From: Solanum dulcamara | Taxonomy: Eukaryota; Streptophyta; Magnoliopsida; Solanales; Solanaceae | DNA length: 64,000 bases | NCBI RefSeq assembly: GCF_947179165.1 | Contig: NC_077248.1 | Coordinates: 15,600,256 to 15,664,255 of the forward strand | Reading direction: 5' to 3' | Shown here: in pieces, positions 11,879 through 23,790 of the stretch | How the letters are laid out: every line of letters begins with the position of its first letter | How positions within the stretch are numbered: position 1 is the stretch's first letter | Made by a program: the position numbers and the translations under genes | Notes under the pieces: model-generated | What the model was told of the DNA's origin: nothing | Seen by the model: only the letters and a program-made list of their open reading frames with translations | Database searches by the model: none

Positions 11879-14800
11879 ATGCCTGAAACAACTGAAATCA
11901 AATCAGACAGTGGTGAAAGAGGAGTCATGTATGAAAACAACCATCCCTATTACTTAAACAATTCAGATTCACCTGGAATGACTCTAGTCAACAGTGTTTT
12001 TGATGGAAGAGGATACCCAGGTTGGAGAAGATCTATCCTTCTATCTCTATCAGCCAAGAGAAAACTTGGTTTTATCAATGGAACTTGCAAGGTTCCAGAT
12101 CAGAGTTCTGCAGACTTTGAGCAATGGAATTGTGTCAATGACATGATCATATGTTGGATATCAAATGCATTATCTAAGGATATTGCAGACAGTGTAATGA
12201 GTTCCAAAACTGCAAAAGCACTTTGGGACAGCCTAGAGCAGAGATTTGGCAAATCAAATGGTGCCAAACTCTACCATCTGCAGAAAGAATTAACAGGTTT
12301 AGTACAAGGCAATAACGACATTGCAGGATACTTCACCAAAGTTAAGAAATTATGGGATGAATTAGATGGGATGAATGCGATTGCCTGCTGCTCATGTGAA
12401 TGTACCTGTGATGGAAAAGCAAAGTTAACCAAGTCACTGGAAGATCAAAGATTGATTCAATTTCTGATGGGACTGAATGATATATATACTCAGGCAAGGG
12501 GAAATATACTTATGATGAATCCATTACCTGGAATAGATGTTGCATACTCTTTACTTTTGCAGGATGAGAACCAAAGGGAAGTATATGCAAACATAAATGT
12601 CACTTCTGATTCTGGATCATTTATGGCAGTAGGCCAAGCAAACCAGCCAAACAACAAGTTGATTGCTGAGTTTGCAGCATTCATGGCTAATGGACAAGGA
12701 AGGTATGCACAAAGGATCAAATATCAACCAATGAGAGGAACAAACACATATCAGAAGTATGCTAACCAGAACCCAAGATCTGACAAGCCACAAAACAAGT
12801 TTAAGGGTAAGAAAAAATATGATCCAAACCTGTCATGCACTTACTGTGGGAAAACAGGACATCTGCATGATGATTGCTACAGATTGCATGGGTTCCCTGC
12901 AGATTTTGAATTCACCAACTCCAGAAACTATCAGCCTCAAATTAAAGCAAATGCAAGTCCTGTTCACTGTCCAGTTTCAAGTCTAAATCAGCAGAAGGAT
13001 GAAGACATGGGGAGGACAGATTTTGAAATCAAAAATGGAGATGTTGAAGAACAGTATAGCAAACAACAGATTGCAGAGATGATGCAAATGTACAAGCAAA
13101 GCAAATTGACAAAAACAGGAATGAATGCAAATGCAGTAGCTGGTACCATTCTTAAATACTCAAATTCCATATTCACTAACCTTAAACAGAATTCCTGGAT
13201 AATTGATTCAGGAGCTTCAGAACACATGTGTTTTGATCCCAGTTCCTTTTTGTTTCTAAAACCTCTCCCTATGCCTTTAAACATTAACTTACCTAATTCT
13301 TTCAAGGTAAGTGTGACCCATGTAGGCAGCATCTCCATTCTGCCAGGTCATGTCATAAATGATGTGTTACTTGTGCCAGATTTTAAGTACAATTTACTGT
13401 CAATTCACAAGTTTTGTGTCCAGTTTCAATATGATGTCCTATTCACTGCTAATGGATGTTTCCTGCAGGACCTTTCAGTGAGGATTCCTCAAGTTTTTGG
13501 TGAAGTTAGAGAGGGTCTCTATCTATTGGATTCTAATAGTGACAAGTCTAGAAATGTTTTCAATTCAAATGATGTATTTTCAATTCCAAAAGGAAGAAAT
13601 CCCACCTCAGTTCCAGAATTTGATTCAGCTTATGTTAATGCTGCACCTAATGTAAAGCTCTGGCATATGAGGTTGGGACATCTCCCATTTTCAGCAATGA
13701 AACATTTAAGCTTTCTCTCTAATAAATCCAACTCCAATTTTATTTGTGACATTTGTCCTAGAGCTAAGCAAACTAGACAACCTTTTCCTACCAGCAGCAT
13801 AAAATCCAAGCACATTTTTGATCTTATTCATATAGATACTTGGGGACCATACAAGTGTAATACTTACAATGGTTTCAGGTTCTTTCTCACCATAGTAGAT
13901 GATTTTAGTAGAGGGACATGGACATTTTTACTGAGTACTAAGAGTAATGCTTTTCCTGTACTGAAAAGTTTTCTCTCTATGGTAGAAAGACAGTTCAATG
14001 TCAAGGTTAAGATGATCAGATCTGATAATGCTTTGGAATTAGGGAAAGGCACACAAGAATCAGCATTTCTTGCTTCTCAGGGGATTTTGCATCAACTGTC
14101 TTGTGTAGCTACACCTCAACAAAATGGAACTGTTGAGAGAAAACATAGACACCTATTAGAGATTGCAAGAGGGCTGATGTTTCAATCCAAATTACCTATG
14201 TGCTACTGGGGAGAATCCATCTTGACTGCTACTCATATCATTAATAGACTGCCATCTAGTGTTCTAAAGGGACAAACACCTTATGAAATATTACTTAGAC
14301 AGAAACCAACCTATGATCATTTGAAGAATTTTGGGTGTCTGTGTTATGCTTCCACCTTGGCACAGGGAAGAAACAAGTTTGATGAAAAGGCTACTGCTTG
14401 TGTTTTACTAGGATATCCTTTACAACAAAAAGGATATAAACTGTTGTCTCTTGATAAGAAGAAAGTATTTGTATCTAGGGATGTGAGATTCCATGAATCA
14501 CATTTTCCTTTCCACTCATCTGAGAACTCACACACACCTATTTTTTTCAACTCCCCCTCTTCCTCAGATCATCATTCTGACCTGTCACTCCACAATTACT
14601 CAGACCCACCTGTAAGAGATTGTTCCTACCCAGTCACACCCTCAGAATCTCAACATCATGCCTCTGGATACAGTCCACATTCTGTCACTAATCTGTCACT
14701 AAGTCCCTCTCAGCAAACCCCTACTGCACAACCTATATTACCACAACTTGAACATGTCTATCCAAGCTCTACTACATCAGATGCTTCTCCTCCTGCCCCT

Positions 14801-16621
14801 ATAACAGCTCTTCCCAGAAGGTCTAGTAGAATATCTCATGAGCCTGAGTATCTAAGAGACTACATTTGTAATAATGTGATAGTTACTGATCTATGGAAAA
14901 CTTGCTTTGATCATTCTCCTAAGCCTCAAAGCTATGCTTTCTCTTCCCTATCCCCCCACAATCAATACCTAGTTCACTCCCTTTCTAATCTTACTGAGCC
15001 TAGTTGCTATAGCCAGGCCTCCCAACATCCAGCATGGAGAGAGGCCATGAACTCAGAAATTCAGGCTTTGGAAATCAATCGAACCTGGGATGTTGTCCTA
15101 TTGCCTAAAGGAAAGAGAGCTTTACCTTGCAAATGGGTATACAAAATAAAACATCTCTCAAATGGTAGCATTGAACGATTAAAGGCCAGACTAGTCGTAA
15201 GGGGGGATATACAAAGAGAAGGTATAGACTATGGAGAAACCTTTTCCCCTGTTGTGAAAATGACCACCATCCGCTGCCTCCTTACCATAGCAGCTAAGAA
15301 GCACTGGTCTGTTTCACAATTGGATGTCAACAATGCCTTCTTGCATGGTGACCTCCAAGAAGAAGTTTTTATGAGGTTTCCCGCAGGCCTGACACCTCCT
15401 AGCCCTAATCATGTTTGTCTCCTGAAGAAGTCCTTATATGGTTTAAAGCAAGCTTCCCGGCAATGGTATGCTCGACTTGCAGGAGCCTTAGCTTTCAAAG
15501 GATATTCCTCCTCTTTAAACGATTACTCTCTCTTTTTTAAACACAATGGCACACTTATTTCCATCTTAGCAGTCTATGTCGACGACATACTCCTCACAGG
15601 AAATGATTTGTCTGAAATTGAGAATATCAAATGCTTCCTCAATACAGAGTTCAGAGTTAAGAACCTGGGAGAAATTCACCATTTTCTTGGCATGGAAATT
15701 TTGCGAGAAGATCATGGATTTATTGTGAATCAACGCAAATTTACCCTGGACCTGCTTCATGACTTCAATGTTTCTCATCTGGCTACAGTTACTTCTCCAC
15801 TGGATCCTTCCTTCAAGATTAGAGCTGATGACAGTCCCCGCCTGGAAAATCCCACCCTTTATCGTCACTTGATAGGGAAATTGAATTATTTAACCAACAC
15901 TCGCCCAGATCTATCCTTTGCTGTACTTGCTCTGAGTCAACACATGCAACGACCCTGTTTGTCACATTTCTCGGCTGCCTTACGCGTTTTACGCTACTTG
16001 AGCTCCGATCCAGGTCAAGGCATACTGCTATCTTCCAAACCCTCTTTTTCTTTGCTAGCATTTTGCGATGCAGACTGGGCTTCTTGTAAAGATTCTCGCA
16101 GATCGGTTAGTGGTTTTTTCATTACACTCGGAGGAGCTCCGATCTCTTGGAAATCGAAGAAACAGGCTTCGATCTCCTTGTCCTCCGCCGAAGCAGAATA
16201 TAGATCCATGCGTCGCGTTACTGCTGAGCTTACTTGGCTAGTTCGGCTTCTTGAAGATCTTTCTGCTCCCATTTCACTTCCCATTCCGCTCCACTCCGAT
16301 AGTCAAGCTGCCATCCATATAGCCCGCAATCCGGTCTTCCACGAGCGCACCAAACATGTTGAGTTAGATTGCCACTTCGTCCGCCAACAGTTTCAATCCG
16401 GCTTGATTACCCTCTCATTTGTTCCCTCCAAAGAACAACTTGCCGACCTCTTCACTAAACCCCTTTCTGGGGTCCCTCACCGGGCGATTCTCCACAAGTT
16501 GGGGGTCATGGCTCTTCCCTCCAACTTGAGGGGGGATGTTGGAAAGCAACACTGCAATAGTGAAGAAGCAGAAAAGAAGAACACGAAGAAGAAGAAAGCA
16601 GAAGCAAAAGAAGAAGAATGA
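11879..16621 (+). CDS. Copia Gag-Pol polyprotein, intact
   Basis: Single frame from the first ATG (11879) to TGA (16621), 1580 aa; a longer version from 11843 would need a GTG start, so I prefer the ATG. Domains in order: N-terminal gag with the [11 protein letters not shown] block (about 11930), CX2CX4HX4C zinc knuckle [14 protein letters not shown] (about 12836), protease [12 protein letters not shown] (about 13197), integrase zinc region beginning LWHMRLGH (about 13660) with CDIC, integrase core D in HIDTWGPY, D in RSDNALEL and E in TVERKH (about 14127), reverse transcriptase with YVDDILL (about 15575), and RNase H with [17 protein letters not shown] and HSDSQAAIH (16060-16320). It makes the particle, cuts itself, copies RNA to DNA and integrates it. 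Oddity: the frame crosses into the 3' LTR, which supplies the last 28 residues, a Lys/Glu-rich tail. Confidence 0.96.
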   Translation: MPETTEIKSDSGERGVMYENNHPYYLNNSDSPGMTLVNSVFDGRGYPGWRRSILLSLSAKRKLGFINGTCKVPDQSSADFEQWNCVNDMIICWISNALSKDIADSVMSSKTAKALWDSLEQRFGKSNGAKLYHLQKELTGLVQGNNDIAGYFTKVKKLWDELDGMNAIACCSCECTCDGKAKLTKSLEDQRLIQFLMGLNDIYTQARGNILMMNPLPGIDVAYSLLLQDENQREVYANINVTSDSGSFMAVGQANQPNNKLIAEFAAFMANGQGRYAQRIKYQPMRGTNTYQKYANQNPRSDKPQNKFKGKKKYDPNLSCTYCGKTGHLHDDCYRLHGFPADFEFTNSRNYQPQIKANASPVHCPVSSLNQQKDEDMGRTDFEIKNGDVEEQYSKQQIAEMMQMYKQSKLTKTGMNANAVAGTILKYSNSIFTNLKQNSWIIDSGASEHMCFDPSSFLFLKPLPMPLNINLPNSFKVSVTHVGSISILPGHVINDVLLVPDFKYNLLSIHKFCVQFQYDVLFTANGCFLQDLSVRIPQVFGEVREGLYLLDSNSDKSRNVFNSNDVFSIPKGRNPTSVPEFDSAYVNAAPNVKLWHMRLGHLPFSAMKHLSFLSNKSNSNFICDICPRAKQTRQPFPTSSIKSKHIFDLIHIDTWGPYKCNTYNGFRFFLTIVDDFSRGTWTFLLSTKSNAFPVLKSFLSMVERQFNVKVKMIRSDNALELGKGTQESAFLASQGILHQLSCVATPQQNGTVERKHRHLLEIARGLMFQSKLPMCYWGESILTATHIINRLPSSVLKGQTPYEILLRQKPTYDHLKNFGCLCYASTLAQGRNKFDEKATACVLLGYPLQQKGYKLLSLDKKKVFVSRDVRFHESHFPFHSSENSHTPIFFNSPSSSDHHSDLSLHNYSDPPVRDCSYPVTPSESQHHASGYSPHSVTNLSLSPSQQTPTAQPILPQLEHVYPSSTTSDASPPAPITALPRRSSRISHEPEYLRDYICNNVIVTDLWKTCFDHSPKPQSYAFSSLSPHNQYLVHSLSNLTEPSCYSQASQHPAWREAMNSEIQALEINRTWDVVLLPKGKRALPCKWVYKIKHLSNGSIERLKARLVVRGDIQREGIDYGETFSPVVKMTTIRCLLTIAAKKHWSVSQLDVNNAFLHGDLQEEVFMRFPAGLTPPSPNHVCLLKKSLYGLKQASRQWYARLAGALAFKGYSSSLNDYSLFFKHNGTLISILAVYVDDILLTGNDLSEIENIKCFLNTEFRVKNLGEIHHFLGMEILREDHGFIVNQRKFTLDLLHDFNVSHLATVTSPLDPSFKIRADDSPRLENPTLYRHLIGKLNYLTNTRPDLSFAVLALSQHMQRPCLSHFSAALRVLRYLSSDPGQGILLSSKPSFSLLAFCDADWASCKDSRRSVSGFFITLGGAPISWKSKKQASISLSSAEAEYRSMRRVTAELTWLVRLLEDLSAPISLPIPLHSDSQAAIHIARNPVFHERTKHVELDCHFVRQQFQSGLITLSFVPSKEQLADLFTKPLSGVPHRAILHKLGVMALPSNLRGDVGKQHCNSEEAEKKNTKKKKAEAKEEE
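16528..16536 (+). other. Polypurine tract
   Basis: Purine run 'gagggggga' directly before the 3' LTR, the expected primer for plus-strand DNA synthesis. It is also coding, since the gag-pol frame runs through it. Confidence 0.88.
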
Positions 16622-16939
16622 AGAAGCAGCACAAAATAAAGAAGAAGGAAGCTGAAGAGTCTTAACTCTTCAGCCTTTCCTTTTGCACACACACGTGGAA
16701 GCATATCATCCATATAAAATTCCCACCGTTGGAATTTTATATCACACAATTAAATATAGTTATGCCCATATAATTATGGGCAAGTATAATAAAATTTTGT
16801 ACTAATAAGACAAATGAGATCCATGCCTTCTTGTCTCTATTACAACCATTATGTATCACTATATAAGCAAATGTACATACTATGAATAAAGACACAGAAA
16901 ATTTCCTTTTCTTCAGCTTCTTATCTTCTAAATTTTACA
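16537..16939 (+). repeat. 3' LTR of the copia element
   Basis: 403 bp, reading identical to 11404-11806. Its first 85 bp encode the C-terminal tail of the polyprotein, including the stop codon at 16619-16621. Confidence 0.96.
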
Positions 16940-16944
16940 TATGT

Positions 16945-17060
16945 ATTGTCTCTAAACTCTAAATAATGTATATGCATATTACACTAATCTGCATGTTCCA
17001 GCAAGAGGTTATTTAATTTCAGTTACGATGATTAGTTTGACATTGAACCACGTTGTGTGA
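16945..17060. repeat. Duplicated upstream flank of dirigent copy 1
   Basis: 'attgtctctaaactc', 'ttatttaatttc', 'gttacgatgattagtttgaca' match 24738-24840 next to dirigent copy 2. This marks the distal end of the duplicated unit. Confidence 0.8.
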
Positions 17061-17099
17061 ACTAATTGCAACAACATAACATGACAGCAATTTTATTTT

Positions 17100-17433
17100 T
17101 ATTTTTTTGACAAAATTTTGTAAGACTCCACAAATCAAATTATGTAAATATGGATATCATATCGCGACAATTTAAATCCACACAAATTTTTAAAAATTTG
17201 AGATCATATTGTGAAGGTTCTAAACCATCACAAATTGATACTAAAAAAACTTCCACAAATTAAAAAGTCATTTTGTGAGGGCGTCATGGAGATTTATTAA
17301 AATCGCCTCAAATATGCTTGTAACAAAGGTAATTATAGTGTATTTAAAAACCTTCGCACTTTAATTTGTGGAGTCTCTAAATCGCCACAAATGGAAAAAA
17401 TCACCCCATAAATTGAGCGTTTTCCTAGTAGTG
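17100..17433 (-). mobile_element. Terminal fragment of a CACTA (En/Spm-like) transposon
   Basis: The plus strand ends in '...gttttcctagtagtg' at 17433; on the minus strand this reads CACTACTAGGAAAAC, a typical CACTA terminus. Inside are several copies in both directions of 'ccacaaat' / 'atttgtgg' with short spacers, the subterminal motif pattern of this superfamily. No matching second terminus was found nearby, so it is a truncated or rearranged end, with no transposase. Confidence 0.65.
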
Positions 17434-18475
17434 TGTGGTCATCAATGTTTTACAAAAAAAACTTGGCAGTAAAATATTGTTTTTGCAGTTGCCCAATTGC
17501 CAATTTAATTTAATTCAATAGATAGACAATATAATCAGTTAAAACAAGCTCAAAGAGCTGCCAACAATCGATCAAACTACAACAAAAATACATATACTAA
17601 ATCCTCCAACCACACTACATCAAATTACTTCAATGTTATATATAGAATTCTATTTTACAATACTTCAATGCTCCACACCATGATGAGAGTGGAATAAAAG
17701 AGATAGGTGTGTTTCTAAAATTAATAAGTCTCAATAGTTTAGGTATAAAAAAAAATAGTTATTTTTGACACTTTTATCTCAAACCAAAAACACCTAAAAA
17801 TAAGCGGATATAAATACACCAAAACTCGAAGAAACAATAACAAGAAATTTGACAAGTTACGATGAATATAGAAAAAGAGAAAGGACCAAAGGATATTTGA
17901 AAATACTATGAATATATTCTCAATGAATAATCATGGAGATTATGCAAGTAAACATAGCACAAAGAAACAGAGAATATAGATATCAAGCACAAAGGAAGAC
18001 ACCATAACTTGCAGAAGCACAAACAATCAAATTTAATAGGTTCAGATGAGTTTTTGCCAGACATGACATGTAGAACCATGGGATATCATAAAATATTTAG
18101 GTAATGTATTCAATTAATAATAGGCAAAATTGTGCAAATGAGGGGCAGAAATATTTAACAAATGAAGGAGAAAAAAAGGATGATCAATATAGACAAGAAA
18201 TGAAGCCATGTGATTGTATTTATACAACTTTTTTTTTAATTCAGTACGAAACAGGTTTGAACTGGTGCATTACTTATCCATATAAAATTGATTTGCCAGT
18301 TATTCTTTTTAGGTTGTGGTGGCCTGAGGAGGAAAAGATTAAACAAATGGGTTGTGAATGTATAAGCAACATACTTGGATGGGACAGGGCTATTTTGTGT
18401 TCTGTGAGGAAGGTTTTTGTATCCATATTAGGATTTCTGTATCTTGAAAGAAGGTTTTTGTATCCATCATAGGTT
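17434..18475. other. No gene recognised
   Basis: About 1 kb of AT-rich sequence. A 122-codon frame at 18104-18472 shows no recognisable domain, and its last part contains a short duplication ('aaggtttttgtatccat' twice), so I do not call it. Confidence 0.45.
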
Positions 18476-18607
18476 TTTGATCCAATTGAGAAGAAGCTTG
18501 TGAGAAGCCGTGATATCTTCTTCATGGAGAATCAAACCATTGAAGATATTGACAAAGCGCAGAAGCTAGAATCTTCAAGTTCTGATGGCATAATCCATCT
18601 TGATCAA
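18476..18607 (+). pseudogene. Short copia pol scrap (integrase-RT linker)
   Basis: 44 codons in one frame reading FDPIEKKLVRSRDIFFMENQ and on to DGIIHLDQ. This matches the region after the integrase core of copia polyproteins, where '..KKLVRSRDV.F.E' is usual. Flanks on both sides are unrelated, and an LTR-like end follows within a few bases. Confidence 0.75.
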
Positions 18608-18611
18608 GCAG

Positions 18612-20882
18612 GTTGTGATTTTCTCCTCCCTTGAGCAATGTGGTTTCCACGTACGCTCTTTTATTTCTTACTTTAAGTCTTTTACATTTCACACTGTTCA
18701 TGTTGAGTCAAGGGACCTGGTCCATTGACTTGTGGTGAATGCATAGAAGCTATTGATTGGTATCAGAGAAGAAACTCTCTATGAGGTTGACACCTAAAGA
18801 GTATATCAGTTTCACTATTGTATGAACAAGAGGTACGTGAATTTTACTATAACATGGAGTTTGCTGGAGAAGGGAGTCTGAATACCCAAGTGAAAGTCAT
18901 GATGATGTATCTAAATGAAGAAATTTTGAGAAAGATTTTGAAAGTACCTAGAGAATGAATCAAGACTATGGTCAATAGATCTCGATCAAAGCAGTTTATT
19001 CAGGAAATTGGCAAACTTTCGAAGCTTAACTGTGCATGTATCCCTAAAAATTATCTCAAAGGGGTATATCAACTTTTCTTTGAATTTGTCAATAAAGTAC
19101 TCTTGTCTAGGACCGAAAAAAGAGAATTGTTACATCTGATGTTGAGTTATTCCTCATGGAATCTCTTGGCAAGATTGAATGGATAAATCGCCCTGCTATT
19201 ATGTTAGAGAATATGCACAAGATCATCACTGTCAAGGATGGTAAAAATGTCATGGGGTATGGATACATGTTGACAAAAGTTTTCAATCACTTTGGTGCTC
19301 CTCTAGGCAAAGGGATTCAAGTAACTGTTAAACAGACCATTTCTTCGACCGCACTTATAGAGTGTGAGTGTTAGAAGACAAATCAAAGAGTGTAAGTAAG
19401 GTGTCAAAACTGCTGATAGAACAAGAATAATTAAAGCATGAGTTGGACAAAATAACGGCACTCTTGAATAGAAAGTAAGCAGAAATTACTCGCCTGAAGG
19501 CTTAGTTGTTAAAGGCTCAAACATAAAGACTATGTTCATCTGAACTGTCTAACTTGAACGCTCAAAATGAGAGTTTTACTACTCAAGTCATTGAGCTCAA
19601 AGAGAGAATGTTCAAAACTCATGTTGAAGCAGATGCTCGATTAACCCTTGTCCTTCAATCCCTTATTCCTAAGCCTCCTACTATCTGAACTCCCATCTAT
19701 GTTCTTTTCATGTCCTTTTGATTGTTTCTTTTAGTTGGCATTGTCCAGTTTTTCTTGTATTTTGTTTGTAGTATTTTGAATGTTAATATTTGATGATCAA
19801 TGAATGTTTTTCCTTGTGTCTACTGGTTGTTCTCATTACTTTATGCATCTTTACTCATGCTCCGTGTTGTCCTAGTGGCCATGAATTTGTCTAAACTACT
19901 TACTTTTCACTTGGTTTACTTTTTTTTGTGATGACAAAAGGTGGAATATATTGTACTTAGGGTATGGGATCAGTTAGTGATATAAAGACTGTGTATGAGG
20001 ACCTAATTCGATTGAATGGGGGAATTGGTTGACGGAGGAACTGGTTGATAGGGGGAACAAGTTGAATGTTGAAAATAGGAATATAGTGTGTCATTATCAA
20101 AAAAGGAGAAAATATTATTCTGAGGTTTTGATGACTTAATAAACTATGGGATATAATAGGGAACCTGATTCCATGAGAGAATGAGGGTTCTGCTACATGA
20201 AAAGGACAATTATAAAAAGTATTGCAACCATTACCACTACTGCAGTGATTGGTGTGCGTCTGCACAACAACAGTACTCTCATCCAATGACATTGCTTTGA
20301 AAGATTTTTATCTATTATATATTGGCTCCTCACAAATGACATAACCTAGTTTTTGCAGTCCAGAAGAATCACACATAGCAAAAGTCATTCTATGAAGAAA
20401 TAAGTTCTCTCAACAACAAGGAACCTAATAGAATTATCTTTATTCTTAGTTGTTATTCGAGATATTATTTTTGTGCTTATTCACGGTAAGATCTATTCCT
20501 AAGCTATAAAGGAGTTAGATCCATTTGAGTCTTTCTTCATTATTCTGAGTTGTAGCTAGAGTTAACTATGTGAAGTCTTGAATTCTATATCAACAAAGTT
20601 ATTGGTGTAATGGACAATAGAGGTATTGCTTAGTTTTACGGAAAATGGATTAGAGTTTAATTCCTAAATTGCAAGAGCTTGTTATCTGGATCTTTGCTCA
20701 TTGAAGTTAATGGAGTTGTGTTGAAATTCTATGAGACATGTCGTGGTTTTCTCCTCCCTTGAGCAATGTGGTTTCTACGTACGCTCTTTTGTTCCTTACT
20801 TTAAGTCTTTTACATTCCGCACTTTTCTTGATGAGTTAAGAGACCTCATGATCCATTGATTTGTGTTGGATTCATATAAGTT
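18612..20882 (+). mobile_element. Non-autonomous SIRE-like copia element remnant
   Basis: The block 'ttttctcctcccttgagcaa' with its following 100 bp occurs twice, at about 18615-18735 and 20745-20870, as direct repeats of an LTR end. The first is followed by a PBS ('tggtatcagag', 18758). The second belongs to a 3' LTR starting about 20113 after a purine stretch ('aaaaaaggagaaaat'), with 'tgaggttttgatgac' just inside, typical of SIRE/Maximus-type LTRs. The 5' LTR is truncated to its last 140 bp. The interior encodes no gag or pol, only the degenerate protein listed separately. Confidence 0.65.
18850..19690 (+). pseudogene. Degenerate internal protein of the non-autonomous element
   Basis: Pieces in several frames: MEFAGEGSLNTQVKV (about 18854), SRSKQFIQEIGKLSKL (about 18980), MESLGKIEWINRPAIMLENM (19156 onward), GYGYMLTKVFNHFGAPLGKG (about 19258), then a heptad-like Leu/Glu/Lys region broken by stops (19440-19680). 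It resembles the 'putative plant transposon protein' found inside Solanaceae non-autonomous retroelements and followed by a coiled coil (from memory, not searched). No function is assigned. Frameshifts and stops near 18958 and 19370-19540 show it is dead. Confidence 0.55.
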
Positions 20883-21448
20883 ACACTGTTGGGAGTACCA
20901 TTCCTGAATTGACTTTGTACTGCGCGATCTGAATTTAGTTGGGGCTTCAATATGGGCTCCGGACAACGGGTGAGAAATCAAAAAAAAAATCTTCATGGGG
21001 TAGCTATTAATTGAATATGACTATACAAGTAACTATGTTAGGTAAAGTTACGCCAACTACTCATATAGCAAATTTAATAGGCATAATGCATAAATAAGAC
21101 ATTTAAATTTAGTTTCAATTGATAAATAAAATACTTAAATTTTGAGTATGTATATTTAGAAAGCTCAATTTATTTTCACGTTACTTATAAAATGATTATT
21201 TAAATACATTCAAAATTTATGTGCCATAAAATATGATGGGAATGCATTAAATTATTTAATTGCTAATTAAAATTAAATTACAATATCTAAATATACACTC
21301 TTAAAATTATATTGCTTACTTGTCAACTAAAATCAAAATTAAATATATATTAAATGAGTAGTTAGCAGCGTAAGTTACGTAACTACCGCATGATATCAAC
21401 GTATCTATAAACAATAGAAATACATATTTTACGAAGTCTAAACATTAA
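20883..21448. other. AT-rich spacer, no gene
   Basis: No coding or RNA signal seen. Confidence 0.5.
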
Positions 21449-21901
21449 GGGGTCGTTTGGTGGAGTATATTAATAAAATTAATGTATGTATTAATTAGGT
21501 GTATTAGTAGTACCTTGTTTGGTACACTTTTTTATGTTATGTATAATTAATGCTTGCATTATTTATACACTCTATTGTGTATCAAGGTGTGTATTACTAA
21601 TATTATGGATTTCTACGTATTAATAATGCAAGGAGATTTAATGCATGCATTGCCATGATTAAAGACCCAATTACTCCTCAAAATCCTTTTTACATCTTTT
21701 CTACCATAATTGTTGAAGATATTTTTGTAAAAAAATATTTTTATGCAATGCATGCTATTTTCAATACACTAAACCAAACAATGCATAAGAAATATTCTAT
21801 CTATAATTAATGTAAGCATAACTAATACAAGCCTTACTAATATAAGCATTATTAATATACTCTATTTAGCATTTTTTTTATACACTCTATCAAACGACCC
21901 C
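21449..21901. mobile_element. Tourist/PIF-Harbinger-like MITE with TSD TAA
   Basis: 453 bp with terminal inverted repeats: 'ggggtcgtttggt' at the left end and 'atcaaacgacccc' at the right end (one mismatch), flanked by TAA on both sides (21446-21448 and 21902-21904). No open frame; the interior is AT-rich and partly palindromic ('taatgcatgcatt'). Size, TIR and 3-bp TSD fit the class. Confidence 0.85.
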
Positions 21902-23100
21902 TAATAGTGTTTTCTGAAAAGATAGTGCATGCAAATTTTAATCTTTGTGAAATTAGAGATATTCTCTCCAAATGATCCTAGAATCAAGTACAACTAAACA
22001 AATTAGATGTGAAAAGAAAAAAAAGGCAACGATGAAAACCATGATAATTAATAAAAAAAACAGTACATAACAGTCAGAAAAGGAGTAATAAGATCAGCAA
22101 AATAGCGTGAAAACCTAAATGTAATAAATAACAGATATCAAAAGCAAGAAATTATATGTATAATGCTAATACTTACGACATACACGGTATTCTAAACTAC
22201 TATCGAGCTTAATCCTATCGAAAATCAAGACAATGCTCAATTAGCTACTAACCTTCTGCCCTAACCTGCGACCTTCATACTCTCTTATCTAAGGCCATGT
22301 CCTCAGTAAATCGAAATTGTGTCATGGTATATCTAATCACTACTCTCTAATATTTTTTTGGCCTACTTCTACTACTCTTCTTACCATATATGCAATATCT
22401 CACACCTCTTCGTTGAAATATATGTGCATCTCCTCTTCACATGTTCAAACTATCTCAATTTCACTGGAGGTCACTCACGTTGATATTCCTAATCTTATCT
22501 TACTATAGATCATAAAAATATATACTACTACTATCACAAATATATATAAGCAGAGTCAGAATTTAAACTTTCTAAATTCACTTTTTTTTGGATTTTTTTT
22601 TTGAAACTTTCCGGATTCTAAATTCTGAAATAGCAATAATATTTTGTGTTATTATTTTTATATTTTTAAAAAATAATTAATATAAATATAAAATTTAAAC
22701 TAAAGGTATGGATTCCTCCCCAACGCTAACCTTCTGGCTCCTCTTGTGTGTTCACCTGATCGCTAAAAACTCATTTAGTTAGTTGCCTGCATGCTTTCAA
22801 TATGCCAACTTTCACTTTCAGATAATTACTTACTACATTTTTTTTGTTTTCATTATAACTACCAGTACATAGCTTATTATAGGCTTTTAATTAATTTTAT
22901 ATATCTCAATTCATTGACTATGTATACAACTAGTTAAATTATTCAATACCGTAAACATGTCCAATCCAAGAAAGTTTGCAATCTATACGTGCAATCCCTA
23001 AACATCGTCAAAGGTCTTATTTCATTGATCAAAACACATCTTTATATCCTTAACACAAAAAAGAGAAACTATAGATTACAAATGAACACCAACACACAAA
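21902..23100. other. No gene; degraded repeat at 22200-22510
   Basis: 22200-22510 has the look of an old dispersed repeat (pyrimidine-rich, 'catctcctcttcacatgttc') that I recognise only vaguely from plant genomes. From about 22885 the sequence is the duplicated 3' flank shared with dirigent copy 1. Confidence 0.4.
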
Positions 23101-23117
23101 GCTTCAAATTAAATTAA

Positions 23118-23699
23118 TTAATGTGAGTAATGCAGTACCATAACATTATACTCAACAACAGCATCCCCACTGGTAGTATTGAACCAATAAGTCTTCGCGG
23201 TGGCGATTCCCTGAGCCAACCGAAATACTCCAGAACCACCAATGATCGGCATCTCACGGTACTGGTTAAATACTGGGTTCCGACCAAGTACACTCAATGT
23301 ACTACCGTTATATTTACCAGTTGTGAACACAAAGTTGAGGGTCATGAGAAGGGCAGCCTCATTTTGATCAGCTGAACCATAAATCCCTTGGGCTCGACCC
23401 ACTATTGTCGAGTTGAGCTCTGGTCCAACTGTCAGTGGATCGTCTATCATTGCAACAGAACCGAAGAAAGTTGGGGATTTGGCAGTCATATTGGACTGGG
23501 CTATAGTAATTGCAGTTGGATTTTTTCCGGTAACTATGTCGTGAAAATAGAAATGAAACTTAGATACCTTTTGCTTTGCATGAGGAAGCTTATGGAACCA
23601 TTTTTCAACAGCCTTTGGTCCTAATTCAACACTTTGAGCCATTGGCATGGCCATAACAACTATAAAGCAAATCAATGAAACTAGGCTTGTTTTTTCCAT
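23118..23699 (-). CDS. DIR: Dirigent protein, copy 2
   Basis: A complete single-exon gene of 193 aa, same role as copy 1: a secreted protein guiding phenoxy-radical coupling. The signal peptide spans about residues 1-23 (LVSLICFIVVMAMPMAQS) and is four residues longer than in copy 1. The domain blocks FHFYFHDIVTG, VGRAQGIYG, GKYNGSTLSVLGRNP and FRLAQGIATAKTYW are all present, as are sequons NMT, NST, NGS and NTT. The C-terminus EYNVMVLHYSH is the same as in copy 1. Differences fall mostly in the signal peptide and mid-domain surface positions (for example F/S and A/I in FFGxVAMxDDP), so substrate or partner preference could differ. Its upstream region is uninterrupted, unlike copy 1. Confidence 0.95.
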   Translation of the reverse strand: MEKTSLVSLICFIVVMAMPMAQSVELGPKAVEKWFHKLPHAKQKVSKFHFYFHDIVTGKNPTAITIAQSNMTAKSPTFFGSVAMIDDPLTVGPELNSTIVGRAQGIYGSADQNEAALLMTLNFVFTTGKYNGSTLSVLGRNPVFNQYREMPIIGGSGVFRLAQGIATAKTYWFNTTSGDAVVEYNVMVLHYSH

Positions 23700-23790
23700 C
23701 TCTCAATTTCTCCCACTTATTTACTTGAGAAAGAATGCAATAAGTGTATACAAGGTTAATGAATATTTATAGAGGACAAGAGTTTGGTTG
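23700..23790 (-). promoter_or_regulatory. Core promoter of dirigent copy 2
   Basis: On the minus strand 'ctctataaatattc' (TATA box, about 23761-23774) lies some 65-75 bp upstream of the ATG, in the same position as in copy 1. Confidence 0.6.

Larger units (their letters stand above)
11404..16939 (+). mobile_element. Intact young Ty1/copia retrotransposon (TSD TATGT)
   Basis: A 5536-bp complete element: 5' LTR 11404-11806, PBS 'tggtatcagagc' at 11807, one long gag-pol frame, polypurine tract 'gaggggggat' ending at 16536, 3' LTR 16537-16939. It is flanked by TATGT (11399-11403 and 16940-16944). The two 403-bp LTRs read identical to me and all pol motifs are intact, so the insertion is recent and the element may be competent to move. 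It lies in the upstream region of dirigent copy 1, in the opposite orientation to the gene; the corresponding site next to copy 2 (24733) is empty. I do not assign a named lineage. Confidence 0.97.

Noticed and set aside
12490..16749. Minus-strand open frames opposite the copia gag-pol
   Set aside because: Shadows of the long plus-strand frame, with no independent domains.
18104..18472. 122-codon plus-strand frame
   Set aside because: No domain, contains a short internal duplication, lies between transposon scraps.
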